Assembly (NCBI GenBank): GCA_034231615.1
Contig: CM067298.1
Coordinates: 52,356,883-52,420,882 of the forward strand
Source: Meghimatium bilineatum
Lineage: Eukaryota; Mollusca; Gastropoda; Stylommatophora; Philomycidae
DNA: 64,000 nucleotides
Reading direction: 5' to 3'
The notes below the pieces were generated by a model. The model saw only the letters and a program-made list of their open reading frames with translations. It ran no database searches and was not told the DNA's origin. Below are positions 1 through 13,700 of the stretch, in pieces. Position 1 is the stretch's first letter; each line of letters opens with the position of its first letter. Both the position numbers and the translations under genes were made by a program.

Positions 1-1540
1 CACTAATTAAATAATCATTTTATAAGTGTTGACTTGAAATATGAATCTATACAGAATACAAAGAGTGGGACAAACAAGAACAGAAAAACCTTACACTACC
101 GTAAGGATAGATATTTGGTTGAAAGTTATCCTTAAAATAAAGATCATCACTTTGTCAAATGTATGTATACTCAATGCATATCATGTTGTCATTTTCCTAA
201 ATTTTGTTCGTAAAAAGTACCGCTTATGGTGATGTACCCAAATTTCAACCAAGGACATTAGTCCAACGTGGTTATATCAGATCTTTCAGACATATACATA
301 ATTATGGAGGTTGCTTTTTGGGTAATCGGGTTTATCATGACATATGATGTTTGGAACAACTCTTTTCCTAAAATAAAGGTGGGGCTGGGGAGAGTCTTAT
401 GCTCCAGTTCAAACATTACTGCTTCCCCATTTTACTTGTACAGCAATAAATACCCCCAAAAAAATTATCCCCAAAAAATGAATTTGTTATCATTATCCAT
501 ACCACTAGCATGCTATTTGTTGTATACAACATCTGTACACTAGCACTAAAAAAAAAAGTATCAGATATCTTAAAGTAATTGCAGCAAGAGTCAGTTTTGA
601 ATCTTTTTTTTTTTGCACTGAAGAAAAATTTTTTTTATGTGTTGTGAACAATACATGATTCAGCTGATATTTGCAATTGTCTAGACGTTGGAATACAATA
701 CAGATATGTAGATCTAAGTAATATTTTTTATATACCATGGATAATGTGTGATTCGGCAGTCACTAGCAGTATTGGAAATAATATTTAGAACAAAAACATA
801 TAAATGTAATATAAAATTATTGATATGCAATGAATAATTCATGCTTTCGCATTCATTCTGGTGTTGGAAATGACAGAACTAGTCTAAATATTTTAGCTTT
901 ATACTGTGACGCACACAAAACCTACATAGCGCAAAATAAACAATACATATACACACACAGATACTTATACTTATGCAGTCAATGCATGAGGATGAAAAAA
1001 AATCCTGTTCAGCAGGGATGAGACATAAAAATCAAGTTAACAACTGAAGGGAAAGTGTTTAAAACTGAAATATTTCTATAAATACAGAAACCAGTGAGTG
1101 CAGATTTTAAAAAAAATGCAGAAACCACTCACCAAAATGGGAAGAGAACCAAGAACTTTCAAATAAAAATTTGTAAAAATGTCTTTTTAACTCTTTACGA
1201 GGATAAAGCAACAAAAATTGCAAAAACTGCAAAGTGTACAGCAAAGTTGACACCTATGTAATTTATAAAATTATTTCCTATAATTAGAATATGCAGTAAC
1301 AAGATCTACTATACTTGATTAATATAATGATTAAATAATCCATAACAAATACAAAGATATCTAGTCAGTTCTCTTCAAACAAGTTGAAAATAAAGATAAA
1401 TCTAAAAATATCTATGCCAAATAGTTGTGATGCCAACAGGGGTGATTAGAGCTATTCCATTTCTAGAATGACCATATAAAATGCTACAAACATGTAACAA
1501 TTACAGCTAAACAATATAATCATTAAAAAATATATACACT
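1..1540. other. AT-rich intergenic stretch, nothing recognised
   Basis: Only short chance reading frames rich in Ile/Tyr/Lys are present. I see no splice-flanked coding exon, no tRNA-like box and no terminal repeat. It lies beyond the end of the TMEM106 gene and is probably intergenic or old unrecognisable repeat. Confidence 0.5.
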
Positions 1541-1625
1541 GGGATCTCTGCCATAGTGATTAAGCCATCTGTCTTGTTTTCAAGAAGTCGCTGGTTCAAT
1601 TACCGGTCATGATGTCTTGCTTCCA
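1541..1625 (+). repeat. Fragment of a tRNA-like SINE head
   Basis: ATAGTGATTAAGCC resembles an internal A box, and about 40 nt later GCTGGTTCAATTACC resembles a B box (GGTTCRANYCC). The spacing is tRNA-like, but no cloverleaf can be folded confidently, so I read it as a SINE head rather than a working tRNA gene. Confidence 0.4.
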
Positions 1626-1904
1626 AGTGAAATTTTTTGTAATTGTCAGGGATTGTCACCCGAAGATATGGTTACATGCTATGTATGGTACTTTGGCAGG
1701 TGGCGTGCTGTTTCATTGAGAGGAATACATATAGGGAAACCTGAGAACAATGAAATCAACACTCTATGCCTTTTGTGCATCATATACATGTCTTTTAACA
1801 ATACAAAAATAACAAACATGTGCATGGAACCAACAGTTTCATCAATAAATGATGATTGGCATAGGCATATGTCAACAGCATAATGAGCAAATAAAATCTA
1901 AAGA

Positions 1905-2085
1905 ATTGCAGAGCAAGTCCTGAAATGGGAAACAACAGGGAAAAGAAAAAGAGGTTGAGCCAGAGTGACACTGAAAAGAACAATAATACGAGAAGATAAG
2001 ATGATGGACATTGACTTCCTTCCTTGTAGAAATTTAGCAGCTCATCAAAAACATGGGGAGGACACTGTGAGTCATATGTGAATTC
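1905..2085 (+). pseudogene. LINE ORF C-terminal remnant
   Basis: The plus strand reads QVLKWETTGKRKRG followed by VTLKRTIIRE and then AAHQKHGEDTV. This is the pattern of a non-LTR retrotransposon C-terminus: a GKRKRGRP-type basic motif, a TWRRT-like block and a final Arg/Trp block. It is short and isolated, with no reverse transcriptase upstream. The LINE type is not assigned. Confidence 0.5.
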
Positions 2086-2685
2086 TAATCTAAGAACAAT
2101 AAGAAATCAAATGTATAAAAACATACGTATGGAGTACATGGATGGAAATGTATAAAATAAAGCATACATTACAAGTTGACAGATATGTGAACACCATATG
2201 TAAAGGTTATGTTTTGATTAGAACTGAAGTGAAACAAATTAAGTAATCATAAGACAAAAATAATACATGATTGAATGAACCAAATCTTGGCACTCTAAAA
2301 ATAATTTCTTCTTTTTTTGTTTACTTGAAACATGTCTATATCTTTTCTAAAAGTAATAAATCAATAAAGCTTCTGTATCTCATAAGAGCATCGGCCAGAG
2401 TCTCTCTAATATTCTCTGTCCTTAGATTTTCTCTGTAGGACTGTTCATATGGTGTCAATATCAATAACTTTTTGTTGTATTTCTTCTTTGCTTGTCTTCT
2501 CTTTTTCTGTGGATTCCATGTCATTGCCTGGCTTTTAATACGACAATCAATATAATAAATTAAGGAAAAAATTGGTTTTAATACAGTTTTCTGCCTTTCT
2601 AAGAGTTTTGTCTATTCTAAGAATACCAGATCATAATTCTTTGACATGAATATGCATTTAATAAATGATTAACTGGCATCCTATA

Positions 2686-2982
2686 CATTATTGGTTCTCA
2701 ACTTTTTCATCCCATGACCCTCTGTTGGGACAAATCTTCTTCTGTGGCCCCCTGGTGCCTAAAAATATGGTCATCGACTTTCTTTAAAAATCACAGATGG
2801 GATATTTTTTTAACTGTATCACTTATTGTTATTGTACTAGATATTGTACTTTTGTACTAAGATACTAAATCTTATTGTTCATCATTTAAATTATCTACCT
2901 GTGCCCCCCACCCATCCCAATTTTAAAACTGATATCTGTGGCAGAACCTACAAATTTCCATGGCTCACATTGAGAACCACTG
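2686..2982. mobile_element. hAT-like MITE (about 0.3 kb)
   Basis: The left end reads TTGGTTCTCAACTTTTTCA and the right end reads ATTGAGAACCACTG, giving inverted termini of the CAGTGGTTCTCAA type known from hAT-group MITEs. The inside is non-coding and AT-rich. The left-most bases are diverged (CATTATTGG for CAGTGG) and no clean 8-bp target duplication is visible, so this is an old copy. Confidence 0.65.
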
Positions 2983-3000
2983 ATATAAATTATTTAGAGC

Positions 3001-3125
3001 TGTCGTAACTTCGAAGTTAGTGCATGGTTTACTATTCAAGAAGTCCTGGTTTTATTTCTGTTTCAGCTTGAAAAATTTACTGACCACAAACAGCCCCTAG
3101 GTGGGCCGAGCCTAAGTAAATATAT
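3001..3125 (+). repeat. Degenerate tRNA-like SINE head
   Basis: A run resembling A-box (AGTTAGTGCATGG) and B-box (CCTGGTTTTATTTC) elements is followed by CAGCTTGAAAAATTTACTGACC and a GTGGGCCGAGCC tract. The layout follows the tRNA-like SINEs elsewhere in the window but is much diverged. Weak call. Confidence 0.3.
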
Positions 3126-4547
3126 ACTAGATCTTTTGGGAAAGTAAAGGAAGATGGACGTGATTTTTACCAAATCATTAACCATAGTACATTGTAGGTC
3201 AATGAAAAATTTAGCCCTAATAATATATTCTCCATTACATCACAATAGTGTGAAAGGAACGTTACTTTTTTATATATAGTATACATTAATTGCTTGTACC
3301 ACTGTAAGTAAAGCTATTTGACATTAGTTTTTCAAAAAATTAAATAAACTTTTCACCAGATTCTATTTTGAATACAGTTAGATTCAATCATAAAATTGAG
3401 AAACCACATATAATTATTTACACATTTTTGGTCCATTATTTACACATTTTATCTTACATCACAAACATCATCTGATACTAAAAACTACAAATATTACACA
3501 ATAATATTTATTCAGTGTACAACTAAAATAATGAGAATGTTCTGAAAAAGTAAATGCACAAAGGAATCCTCACAAACCAGAAAGGAACATTTTTTAACCG
3601 TGTATATGTTTATTTTGTTATCATACTAAATCATCTTATTAAATCTTTCCACTTCTGTTTATTGGTGTACAGTTTCACTGTATTACTATGGAAGTTATAA
3701 AATCTTTTTCATGAAAATAAGAGATAAGGTACACTTTAACAAATAGTACAATTTATGGCAAGAGATTTATGACAATAAAGATACAAGAAAATAGACAATA
3801 TGACTACTTAGTAGAAATTATTTGAAAACTCATAAAGGAAAAGGGAATTGGAAAGGAAATTATAAACAGGAAACTGAAGAAAAGTAACTTTCTACCATCA
3901 TCAATCACTTAACCCTTCAGAAACATAGTGGTGCCAATTTAAAAACAGCAAAAGAAAAATCCAGTTTTACCTCTCTGTTACTTGAGTGTGGAGAAATGTA
4001 ATCCTGTTCAGTCGTTAACATTATCAATCAATACCTTCATTTTTTTCCTCTCTTCTTTCACCCACAGCTATCACCTACAGGACAGCCCTGGAAAGGAAAT
4101 CATGCCTTATCTCATGCCCAAAATGATATGAATTTGTGACATTTCAGTATTGCCAGATGTTCTTGTTGACTTTCTAATTCTATACTAGTTGGTAAAGGAC
4201 ATTAACATAAACCTGTATTGACATTATGTCAATATTATTATGTAAAATTGACTTTCTCCAACTGGTATTTAACAATATTACCTACCATACAGTATTTCTA
4301 AATACTTATAATATTAGCTGTGCTTCTGTTCACTTACCAATAACCAATAATATAATGTCAAGTATTATGTTGCAAAACTGTGCAGGTTTGTAAAGTGTAT
4401 CATCACTCATAAAATAGTTGATGTGGATGAACATATCTGTATTAACAACCACCTCATCGATAAAAAAAAAAATTAAAACAAAGAGATACCGATTTAATTT
4501 CTTTTCAAATACAACCCTGTTTCCATATTTTTGTAACTTTAAAAAGC
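3126..4547 (-). other. Downstream flank / probable 3' UTR of TMEM106
   Basis: AT-rich sequence just after the TMEM106 stop codon. Several minus-strand AATAAA hexamers occur (plus-strand TTTATT, for example near 3609 and 3658), so the true polyadenylation site cannot be picked. An exon-like stretch at 4405-4338 was examined and rejected. No other gene seen. Confidence 0.4.
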
Positions 4548-4731
4548 TCATCTATTTATCTGAACAGCAAAAGTGGAGTCGTTTGGAGGTATAATTGTTT
4601 TTACAGTTGATGTGGGTGGTTCTGGTGGTTTAACTGTTGAAGGTGGTGGTTCTGGGTAGCAGCTAACTGTCTGGAAAGTGGTAAGAGTGGCTTGCTCCAA
4701 GTGACCCATATATGTGTAGTTTGCTGTCACT
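4548..4731 (-). CDS. TMEM106: TMEM106 last coding exon (second Cys and proline-rich tail)
   Basis: The acceptor CATATTTCAG|AGTG joins GA|A to give E218, followed by VTANYTYMGHLEQ, matching human VTVTTTYFGHSEQ. C242 lies in TVSCYP. The tail then carries two similar PPEPP/STVK units. The stop TGA is at 4550-4548. Confidence 0.94.
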
Positions 4732-7700
4732 CTGAAATATGACATTAACTTATTTAATCACATGAATAGAAATTTAGATTATTGCTCTTATATATTATTC
4801 TTCTTACATCCTTTCTATATTGTTAGATATCACACATAATTCAGTGTTTCATCATGCACCTCCATTAAATCTCAGAAAGGGATTCAATATTCATGATCAA
4901 AGCTTCTTTTGTCATACAGTATCTCTCTATGTCACTTTCCTTCATTTCCCTGTTGGTTCATATTTAAGGACTTGTTTTGTGATTCTTTTAATTAAGTAAC
5001 TGACACATGCAATGATTTTTTAAATATATTATTAATATTATTAGTGATCAATACATCATTCACTAGGGATGATACGATGATGATAAATAATCTCTTTAGC
5101 TGTGATGAAGGATGACAATGACAAAAAAGCTATTCTATCAAAATGTACCCCATCTGTAATGCAATGGAAGTGAGGATAAAGCTATCTTTGTGAATGATAT
5201 CGATGACAACAAAGTACTAGTACATAGTAAAAAAAATGTGTTTTTTAAATTTATGTATGTCAACTTGTGATTATTTTGCACTGTAGTCCAACAATTGTAT
5301 ACCTTATTGTTATAGTTTTGTTCAAACATTTATGTATCTTGACTTATTATTTCCTCTGTTATTGCAATTATCTCACTGATAGTTACCCACACAAGTACAG
5401 TTATTTGTATACAAATTCTTGAGACTAACGGGAATTGAACCAGTCTGTTCTACGGCACCAAATCGCCTAGCAACAATTGCACACGCGTTCTTCCGTACTT
5501 GACTAACCGCATCTCCCAAAAAAGATGCGATTTCATCACGCCATTCAAACCGTGCACACAAAGTCACCCGAACAGACCAATCGAGACAAGGACTATTACA
5601 ACAACAACAAATATCCCGTACAGGTATTGAAATATCCTCAGTAACAACAAACACATAACATAATATCCGTATTAGTTATTTGTATATGCATTTTGTTTTA
5701 CATGGTTCTATGTATCCATACAATTACTTTGGGCCATACATTTCTATGTGTACATATGCATATGTTATAGCATTGCATGTTAATATCTTCATGTGAACGA
5801 ATGTTTATGGTAATACATGTGTGTGCATGTTTGTGAACTACAACTTACACATTCAAGTCTCAATACTGTCTGTCACTCATGATGTATTAGGATGAAATGG
5901 ACAGAAATACTGAAGTAATAACACATGCTGAATTTGCCAGCTGTTAAGTGTAAATCATGACAACCAACACTTTATAAGGCATGTGGACTAAATTGGGAAT
6001 CACTCTTCTAATGCGGCACATTGGGCTTTTTCCATAATTTTCTATGTCTGTCAAAACAAAATGACTAATTAAAATCATGGGAATAGTCAAATGCATCACT
6101 TAGAAGGATGATGGCAGTTGAAGAAGCAGGGCTTCATAATAGATGACACACATGTAAATAATGGCTTTGGGTCACTTTTACCCTATATGGGATGGAACAG
6201 CAAACTTCACCCCATAACCTCATTAAGCATTTCTTCTGACATGCATGGAAGGTAAATGTTGATTTTCTTTGTTTCCCTCTCAGGCCTCAGCAACACAAAG
6301 GGTTGCGATGGATTAGATCACATAGTATTGATAATGTTTTATGAGAGGATACGAATAACGATACCAGCTGCAATCTTTTAAATGAAACTAGAAAACTTGT
6401 AAGGAATCCTGAAAACATGTAAAAATTACTCATGCTTGACTCTGAGACCATTAGATGTCCATAAGTTTACAAAGAAAATCTGTAATGTTGAAAACACTGA
6501 AATTCTTACTTTGATTATGATAAACATTCATAATATCATTTTGATATGAATACGATATCATTTAGATATTGAAATGAATTGCAAATGATGAACTTGATCT
6601 ATGCCACAGCAATGATTGCATTGATAGTTATCAACAGTGAAGATAGGCAGAACTGCATTAGAGTGATCAATTTGGCTGTTTCCAACCAACTCATTGTCCT
6701 GGTTACTGCTGTGACATTCAAAATGATACTACTTGTAATAAATGCATTACCATCTTCTCTCTCAGACCTGTTAAATATTTTATTTATCCTTCACCAATTA
6801 TAATCAGATTTACAGAAGTTTATCCTACACTTTGGGGCAGCATAGCGTAGTGGTTAGCAATCTAGCTTTGCATATGAGTGGTCCTGGGTTCATTCCCAAC
6901 TTGAAATGGAAATGTTTTTCAGATCACAATGGCTCCCAGGTTGATCCAACCTTAATTAGGTACCGGATTAATCCTGGAAGTAAAGACTGCGGGGGAGAGG
7001 AGATGACTACCGCCCTCATATAGCAGAACCATTGAAATGTGAGATAGCTAACATCTCACACCATACGGCATTAAGAAATGCTATGAGTTAATTTTACTTT
7101 ACATACTTACCCTACACTTATATAACTAAATTAAAAATGTATACATTCTTCTCTCTTTTTTACTTACTCAAATAAAATAGGTAGGTTATGGATCCATGAC
7201 CAGCTGCTAACACAATGAGTTCTGAGGACAAGAAAATAAGTACTTTAAGACACAGCTGTATGACATGTTATTACTGACCTATGAAAAATATCTCAATACA
7301 ATCTTGATGTTCAGTCTGCATAAAAACTTTGGTTCTTATTTGGAATGCATGCCTACTCTTTTTACTATTTTCTTGGCTATGTTTATCAGTTTATGTTTAT
7401 TATTTATAAATTTAAATATAAATTTATTTAGGGTTAGTTATGTTTTGAAACACAACTCTCCTAAACCTAACCAAGTAATATTTAAATAAATTATTGTTGA
7501 TATAATATTTGAATTAATTATCCCTAAAATAAGCAAGTAGGCACATGTTCCAAACAAGAACCACGATTTTAATAAGAAGTCCATACTGCATGATTTAGTC
7601 CTATTCCCCACCTCCCCATTAGCATTTATATTGTCTTCTATAGTTTCAGGTGAACAATTGTTATAATCAGTCTTCTTAGTCTTGTCACTAAATTCCAGAC

Positions 7701-10700
7701 TAAGTCTATTTCAGTAGATTTTTAGCTGGACAGTATACAGACAATATTATTTTTCCCTATAATTCTTATAGCACTTAATTACTATGAACATCATTTATGC
7801 TAGAATAAATTCACCTGTCTTTTGCCAAGAGTCTGAAAGGGCAGCAAAGAATAGCAACACTGTTGCCTGCCATGTATTTTGTAAGAGGTAACTAAGTATA
7901 TTTGGATGTAAAGTTGACTGTCCCATCCCAAAAATCAAAGCCATGCTGAAGTTGATGTGTCAAGTTGAAAGGAGCAGATATCACAAACAAGCTATAGACC
8001 ATGACACAACATATTTCGTACTTCAGACTACATCCTGCTAACCAGGAGTTTGAGAATTAATGTAAAAAAAAAAATGAATGAGAGTATATATGATACTTTC
8101 CTGTTAAGTGGGAACATATATTTGTGTTTTTATGTTTACAAAATCATGCTTTTTAGATAAACTGGGTGTGGGCAACAGTGCATGTCAATAAGACATAATT
8201 TTTATCATTTTTTATGCACACAACAATGACTTCTTTGAATGTTGCTAATGTGGATATTATGAACCTTCAGTGAACCAAGAAATCTTACCAAACAAACAAA
8301 TTAAAATTGTTAGCGTATAAAACTATTGATGTTCGTCCGTCGTAATCAACGATGACCAAAACTCAAACATAATAACAATAAGTAATAAAAAATAATAAAG
8401 CTAATAGTGCGTTTTTATATGACTAACAAGTCCAATGAGCGAACAAAATGTTCTTCTACAGAATTGACAACTGTAGAGGGTGTCTATGGGATGTAGAGAT
8501 GTTTTTTCTTTTCTATGTAATAAAACTATTACACTGATCACCAATACACCTTTATTGACTCCAAGGATGGAGCATGCATACTGTGGAGCTGCTACTAGGC
8601 AGTGGGAATATATATTAAAATGGGAAAAAAAGAACATCATGGAATCCCTAGCAACATCTGGGAAGTTAATTAGCTGAATTCATCTGAGATTCATGACTAT
8701 CAGTCAAGCAAAGCCCATTTGATGTGATTTTGAATAAAATACTATTCCCTAGAATATACTGTAATCATGTTTCATTTTTTAAATTTTTCTTCAAAATAAA
8801 TGTCTAATGAATACATTTCTGAATTGATTGCTTCCCCTTGTTGCAATTATATTATCAGTTGTTCCCCATTTAATCTTGGTTATGATATATTTCTTTCACA
8901 CTACGATTTATTTCCTTAAATGTTCGCTTAAGTATAATGTCCCAGGCACTATTAAAGTGCTGTGTAAAAGAGAGTGCTTAAACTATAGGTGTAGAAAATA
9001 TTGACCTGTAGGTTGATACCATGATCTTAACGGGGATGGGCTGAAGAGTGGTTAGCTCACTGGATTCGCATGAGTTGTGCTGGGTTCATTCCCCAGTTGA
9101 GGCAGAAATGTTTTTCAGACATTACCCTATCAATCCAGCCTTAATTGGGTGCCGGATGATTCCAGGAAGTAAAGACTACAAGGAACAGGAGATGGCTACA
9201 GCCCTCGCATAGCAGAGCCTCTGAAATGTGAATCACTAACATCTCACACCGCTATGGCAGTTAAATGCTATGGGTTACCCTGGTACCTTTTTATTTATTT
9301 ACTTTACCATAATTCTAATTGGAAAAAATAAAAAAATATTTCTGATACACAATAAAGAACAGAATAGTTTTCAACATTACAAAAATTTTATTTACTCCAA
9401 ATTTTTAAAAATATACTTACACTAAGCTACCATGTTCCCCTTTGAGTTCAAAGTTCATTGGTACAAAAAGCTCACTCTCAGAACGGGCAGATATTTCTAA
9501 CGGCTCTGTCTTGTATGCCAAAGATTGTGCAATTACAGCATTCCCATAAAGAGACTTCATAAATACTCCTGTAATCTTCACTGGGAAGAAATTACTGTTG
9601 GACACATTATAAAGGTTCTGAAAACACAAATTACATGTGATATTTTACACAGTGAAAACATGAAATAATATTGTGAACAAATTAAGACTTTTGTAATAGC
9701 ATGACAGGGCAGTGTTATTATCAACTTCAGTGTCTTTTAAATTATTACATTACTTAGTAAAATGTTTTTTTTATTTTTGTAAATTGCTGGTTGTGATTGC
9801 ATATTGTCCTTTACTGATTATGACATGCTGAAGGATTGTGTTTTACATTTCTAATGATGACTGAATTTCATGAGCAGATATCAAATTTTTCTTGAATATT
9901 GGGAAAATATCTACAAATCTCATACAATTTTCAATTTATGGATAACATTGTATGAGTATGAGGTAAATTATTCTTGTGTGAATTTCAGTTTTAGACCACT
10001 AAATCATCCAAAAGCACCATAATGCTGTATATTCTGGTTAACTAGCAAATTCATTCATTTTCCTTTTTTGCGCTGAAGTTAGCACATAGGGCAGATCTCT
10101 CCAATTCTGTCTGTTCAAAGCTATTCTGTGCAGTTCTTGAATAGTATGAATATTAGTTGTTTTACTTTCTCTAAGTATTGTTCTTCTGAGTGTTTCTTTT
10201 GGTCTACACATTGCTCTTTTGCCTGTAGGTATCCGTTCAAGTGATTGGTGGTGTATTCTGTAGGTGTCTGTGCGTAGGACTTGCCCGATGTAGGACCAAC
10301 GGTGTTTTCTGATAACATCTGTGATGAAATTTTGATGTGTCTCTTCTCTGATTTTAACATTGGATTATTGATAATTTGAAGAATCTTGTTTTAAATCGTG
10401 CAGTAAAAATCCTTTCATTGACTGCCTCCCAGCTTAATAACGCTTTTTCAGCCTGAGATGTCCTTATTATTGCAACTCCTTCCACGTGGAGATCAGGTTT
10501 GCCTGAGTAAATAATATGTTTACTGTCATTTCGAGGGTATAATTTCCCGGACCCAGTCCAGCGACACTCACTAATTCCCAAAATATGTATACCATAGTTG
10601 GACATTTCCCTATACACCAACTAGCAAAGAGTTGTGCAATTGATATGGTCAACACTTAAGTATCAAGATAAGACCGTCAAATCTTTATATCATTGAAAAT

Positions 10701-13700
10701 CTGTTTGCACCAAGTATAATAACATCCCAATGCCCCATTGTCCAAACAATACAGATCATAGGCTTGTCAAATTATAATTCTCCGACAGCTTCATGGCTGC
10801 TCATGCCTGAGTGGCTGGCAACTGCAGTCTCTGTCAGTGTGTTAAAAAATAAGAAAATTAGAGCCCCATTCAATTTTGCAAAGATGGTTGTTTTATCCTA
10901 TTTTCAGTAAAGTCATTATGGATTGTGATTCGGATGATGAATTCTTGGGAGATAGTTTTCACAGTAGAATATACAGTAGATCACATTGGTTTCTTATAGT
11001 GAGTTTTAGGGGAGATTAGCTTAGAGATTGACAGAGTATATCGTGCAGTGAGGGACTTAGATACGAAAATTACTTCAGGAGGAAGAACTTAGAATGGAAT
11101 TCAGTGTTCCTATATTACCAACGTAGAGCTATTTCATTTCTTCCATTTGCCCAACCCTACCTGTAGTCAATAAAATACAACTTCATGGATAATAGAGTGC
11201 AACCTTTTCATGGAGGTGTTGCCAGCCTCATAAAATCTGGAACTACCATATACCAGTGTTCTGAGATATTATATTCACTCATGATGTCTGCTGTGATGCA
11301 GCTTGTTGAAGACCCATGTCTTGACTGTTGGGAAGGGATTAATCCTTTTATCTGCAACAGAACACACGATTAAAAGAAAGCCATGCAGTCTTCTCCAGAC
11401 TAAAAAACTGCTCAGCTTGGGGAATTTCAGTATATAGACACATTAAGTAAAGCAATGATCAGGAACTTGCAAATGCTGTGGAAAACTATTTTTAAAAAAA
11501 CACAAATCTGGAGCAAAAAGTAAAATTTCATTGCATAGTATATGAAAACAAGAAACTCTACTCCCTCAGGATTCTATTATTGATCATGGTTGAGAACTTT
11601 TTCCAAACTTTAGTTAATATCTCAGAGTGCTGTTAGACTCAATGTTGCTGTAAAGTGTAATGCTATAAAACTAGGCAGTCTTCAAATCCAAAAGCTAACT
11701 TTGACTGACTCTTACAACCTCAAAAGCACAGCAGATGGTAGAGATGATTCTCTCCTAGCAGCCCAAGCATGAGCAGAAGGTATATGATATGACATTGTTT
11801 ATAATTATATATCATGTGTTCAAAATAAACAATGACACTCACCGTAACATTGAAGTTGGCAAACTTGGCTGTCACATTAATATCAATGTGTTTTGGTTGC
11901 AGGAAAGGACGGTTGCTGGATATTGTGATGTCACGTGGCATCAAGAAGAATATGAGAAGACCTCCAGTGAATACACATAATGTCACAGCTATTACTACGT
12001 ACAGAAGTCTGTAAGAAAAGAAGTACCACATGCAATTTCCATTTTTATATTAAGTTTTGATCAATTAATAAGGTAGGTAGGTAGATGATGAGTTTACCTC
12101 TCCTTTGGACAGGTAGGCTATCAACCAGCAGATAATGTCCAGGTAGACTTTATCAGGACGCACAAACAAAAAAGTATTGGAGGTCACAAAGACCCCTAAA
12201 GTATTAAAGTATAAGAGTTAAATGTAAATCAATAACTGACTATGCAGCTGAACGCTTATGGGAAACCATATGCTATGATGCTGGTTCATAACTCACCATA
12301 CCATTACTCTTTTTTCAAATTAAAAAAAAGTCACTCTATTTTCTAGGTTTGGAACCGAACCTGTTGTGAGATGGATTATTATTATATTACTCTCTCGTGT
12401 TTAGTTTCTGTAGATTTTCTGCTCAAAATGTTATAATTAATAACCAAGAACTGGAAGATGTCACAAATTTTGAATACTTTGGTGCAAAAATATACACAGT
12501 TCATGGGATTGAACAGCAGAAATCAAGTGAAGAATTGCAATTGAGCAATATCAAAACTAGCTCACTTGAAAAACCTTTAGCAAGACACTAGCAGTAAATA
12601 TTTATGTTTGTGAAACACGAACACTTAATAAAGTAGTGGCACAGACAATTTCTTCCCTTGAAATTAGATGCTAAAGAATTATATTACAAATACTATGGAT
12701 AGCAAAAAATGAATCTAGAAGTGTTCAGAACATTAAATTTGGAAGAGGGTTAGCAAACACAACTACGGTAAACAGCATTAACTAAATAACGTTATAACAA
12801 GAAAGCTAAGATTTTTTCTCATATAAAGAGACATAGCAGTATGGAAAAACTAGCAATGGAAGGAATGAATACTCAAAGTAAAATATAATATTTTTACTCG
12901 AGGACATTTACATATTTATTAGTTTGATTAGTAATAGTAACAACACTACATTATCCTTAGTGCTATCATTACTTAGCAATAGAAGGCATGGTTGCTGGTA
13001 ATAGAGGAAAGGGCTGTCAATGATGATGATGGATAGAAGATTTTTCTAAGTGTTTTAACATGTTGTTGGCTGCAGCAGGTAAACTCGCACAGAACCATGA
13101 GTTGTTAAGAGCATCCTTTAAGAAGATTACATTCTTGGAAAGAATAATCCATAAGAATTATGAATAGCTTCTAATGTTTAATGTGTACTCTGTTTTTTTT
13201 CCTTTTTATGTCTTGTTTTATTGACCACTATTTTTTTTAGTTTGTAATAAATATACAAGACTATCTACAACAAAAGATCATACTAGGAGTTGACAATCAC
13301 AGAAAAACAAGAAAGTCTTGCAAAGTGAGATTAATTTTTGTTATCTATCATTCATCAAACAAGAGAATTAGAACATTCAATGAACAAGATGAATCTAATA
13401 TACACCTTTACAAGATTAAACGTAATGGCAACATGCATTTTGTTTCAAGCAATAATGGATGTACACTCATTGAAACTGCAAATAAAAATATTTTTTTTCT
13501 TCTTCTCATTACCAATGCAAGCACAGTTTTTTCTTGATAAATGATACTGTATTTGAACCTCTTGAAGGCCCTCATACAGATGTCTGCGGATGTTTTGTCT
13601 CTGTGGTCCAGTGTTCCTTCCTCAACTGGGTTAGTTTAATGCAATATTGCAGGATATGTTCTAATGTCTGTACTGTACTTTTCATTTCCTGGTGTACCAT

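Noticed and set aside
4338-4405. Minus-strand exon-like stretch (DDTLYKPAQFCNIILDIILL) that superficially resembles the TMEM106 region with the first conserved Cys
   Set aside because: It lies downstream of the exon carrying the stop codon, so it cannot be spliced in the right order, and the 54-nt exon at 7221-7168 supplies the true block with matching phases.
4780-4900. Alternative candidate for the missing TMEM106 exon (minus strand ELCVISNNIERM before a GTAAGA donor)
   Set aside because: An in-frame stop lies shortly upstream, there is no pyrimidine-rich acceptor, and the spacing of Cys and His-Asn does not match.
5373-5654. 93-residue Cys/Arg-rich minus-strand frame as a small gene
   Set aside because: It overlaps a tRNA-like A and B box pair and matches SINE structure better; no splice or start context.
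6833-7105. Possible functional tRNA gene
   Set aside because: A and B boxes are present but the arms do not make a cloverleaf, and a second copy with the same non-tRNA body shows it is a SINE.
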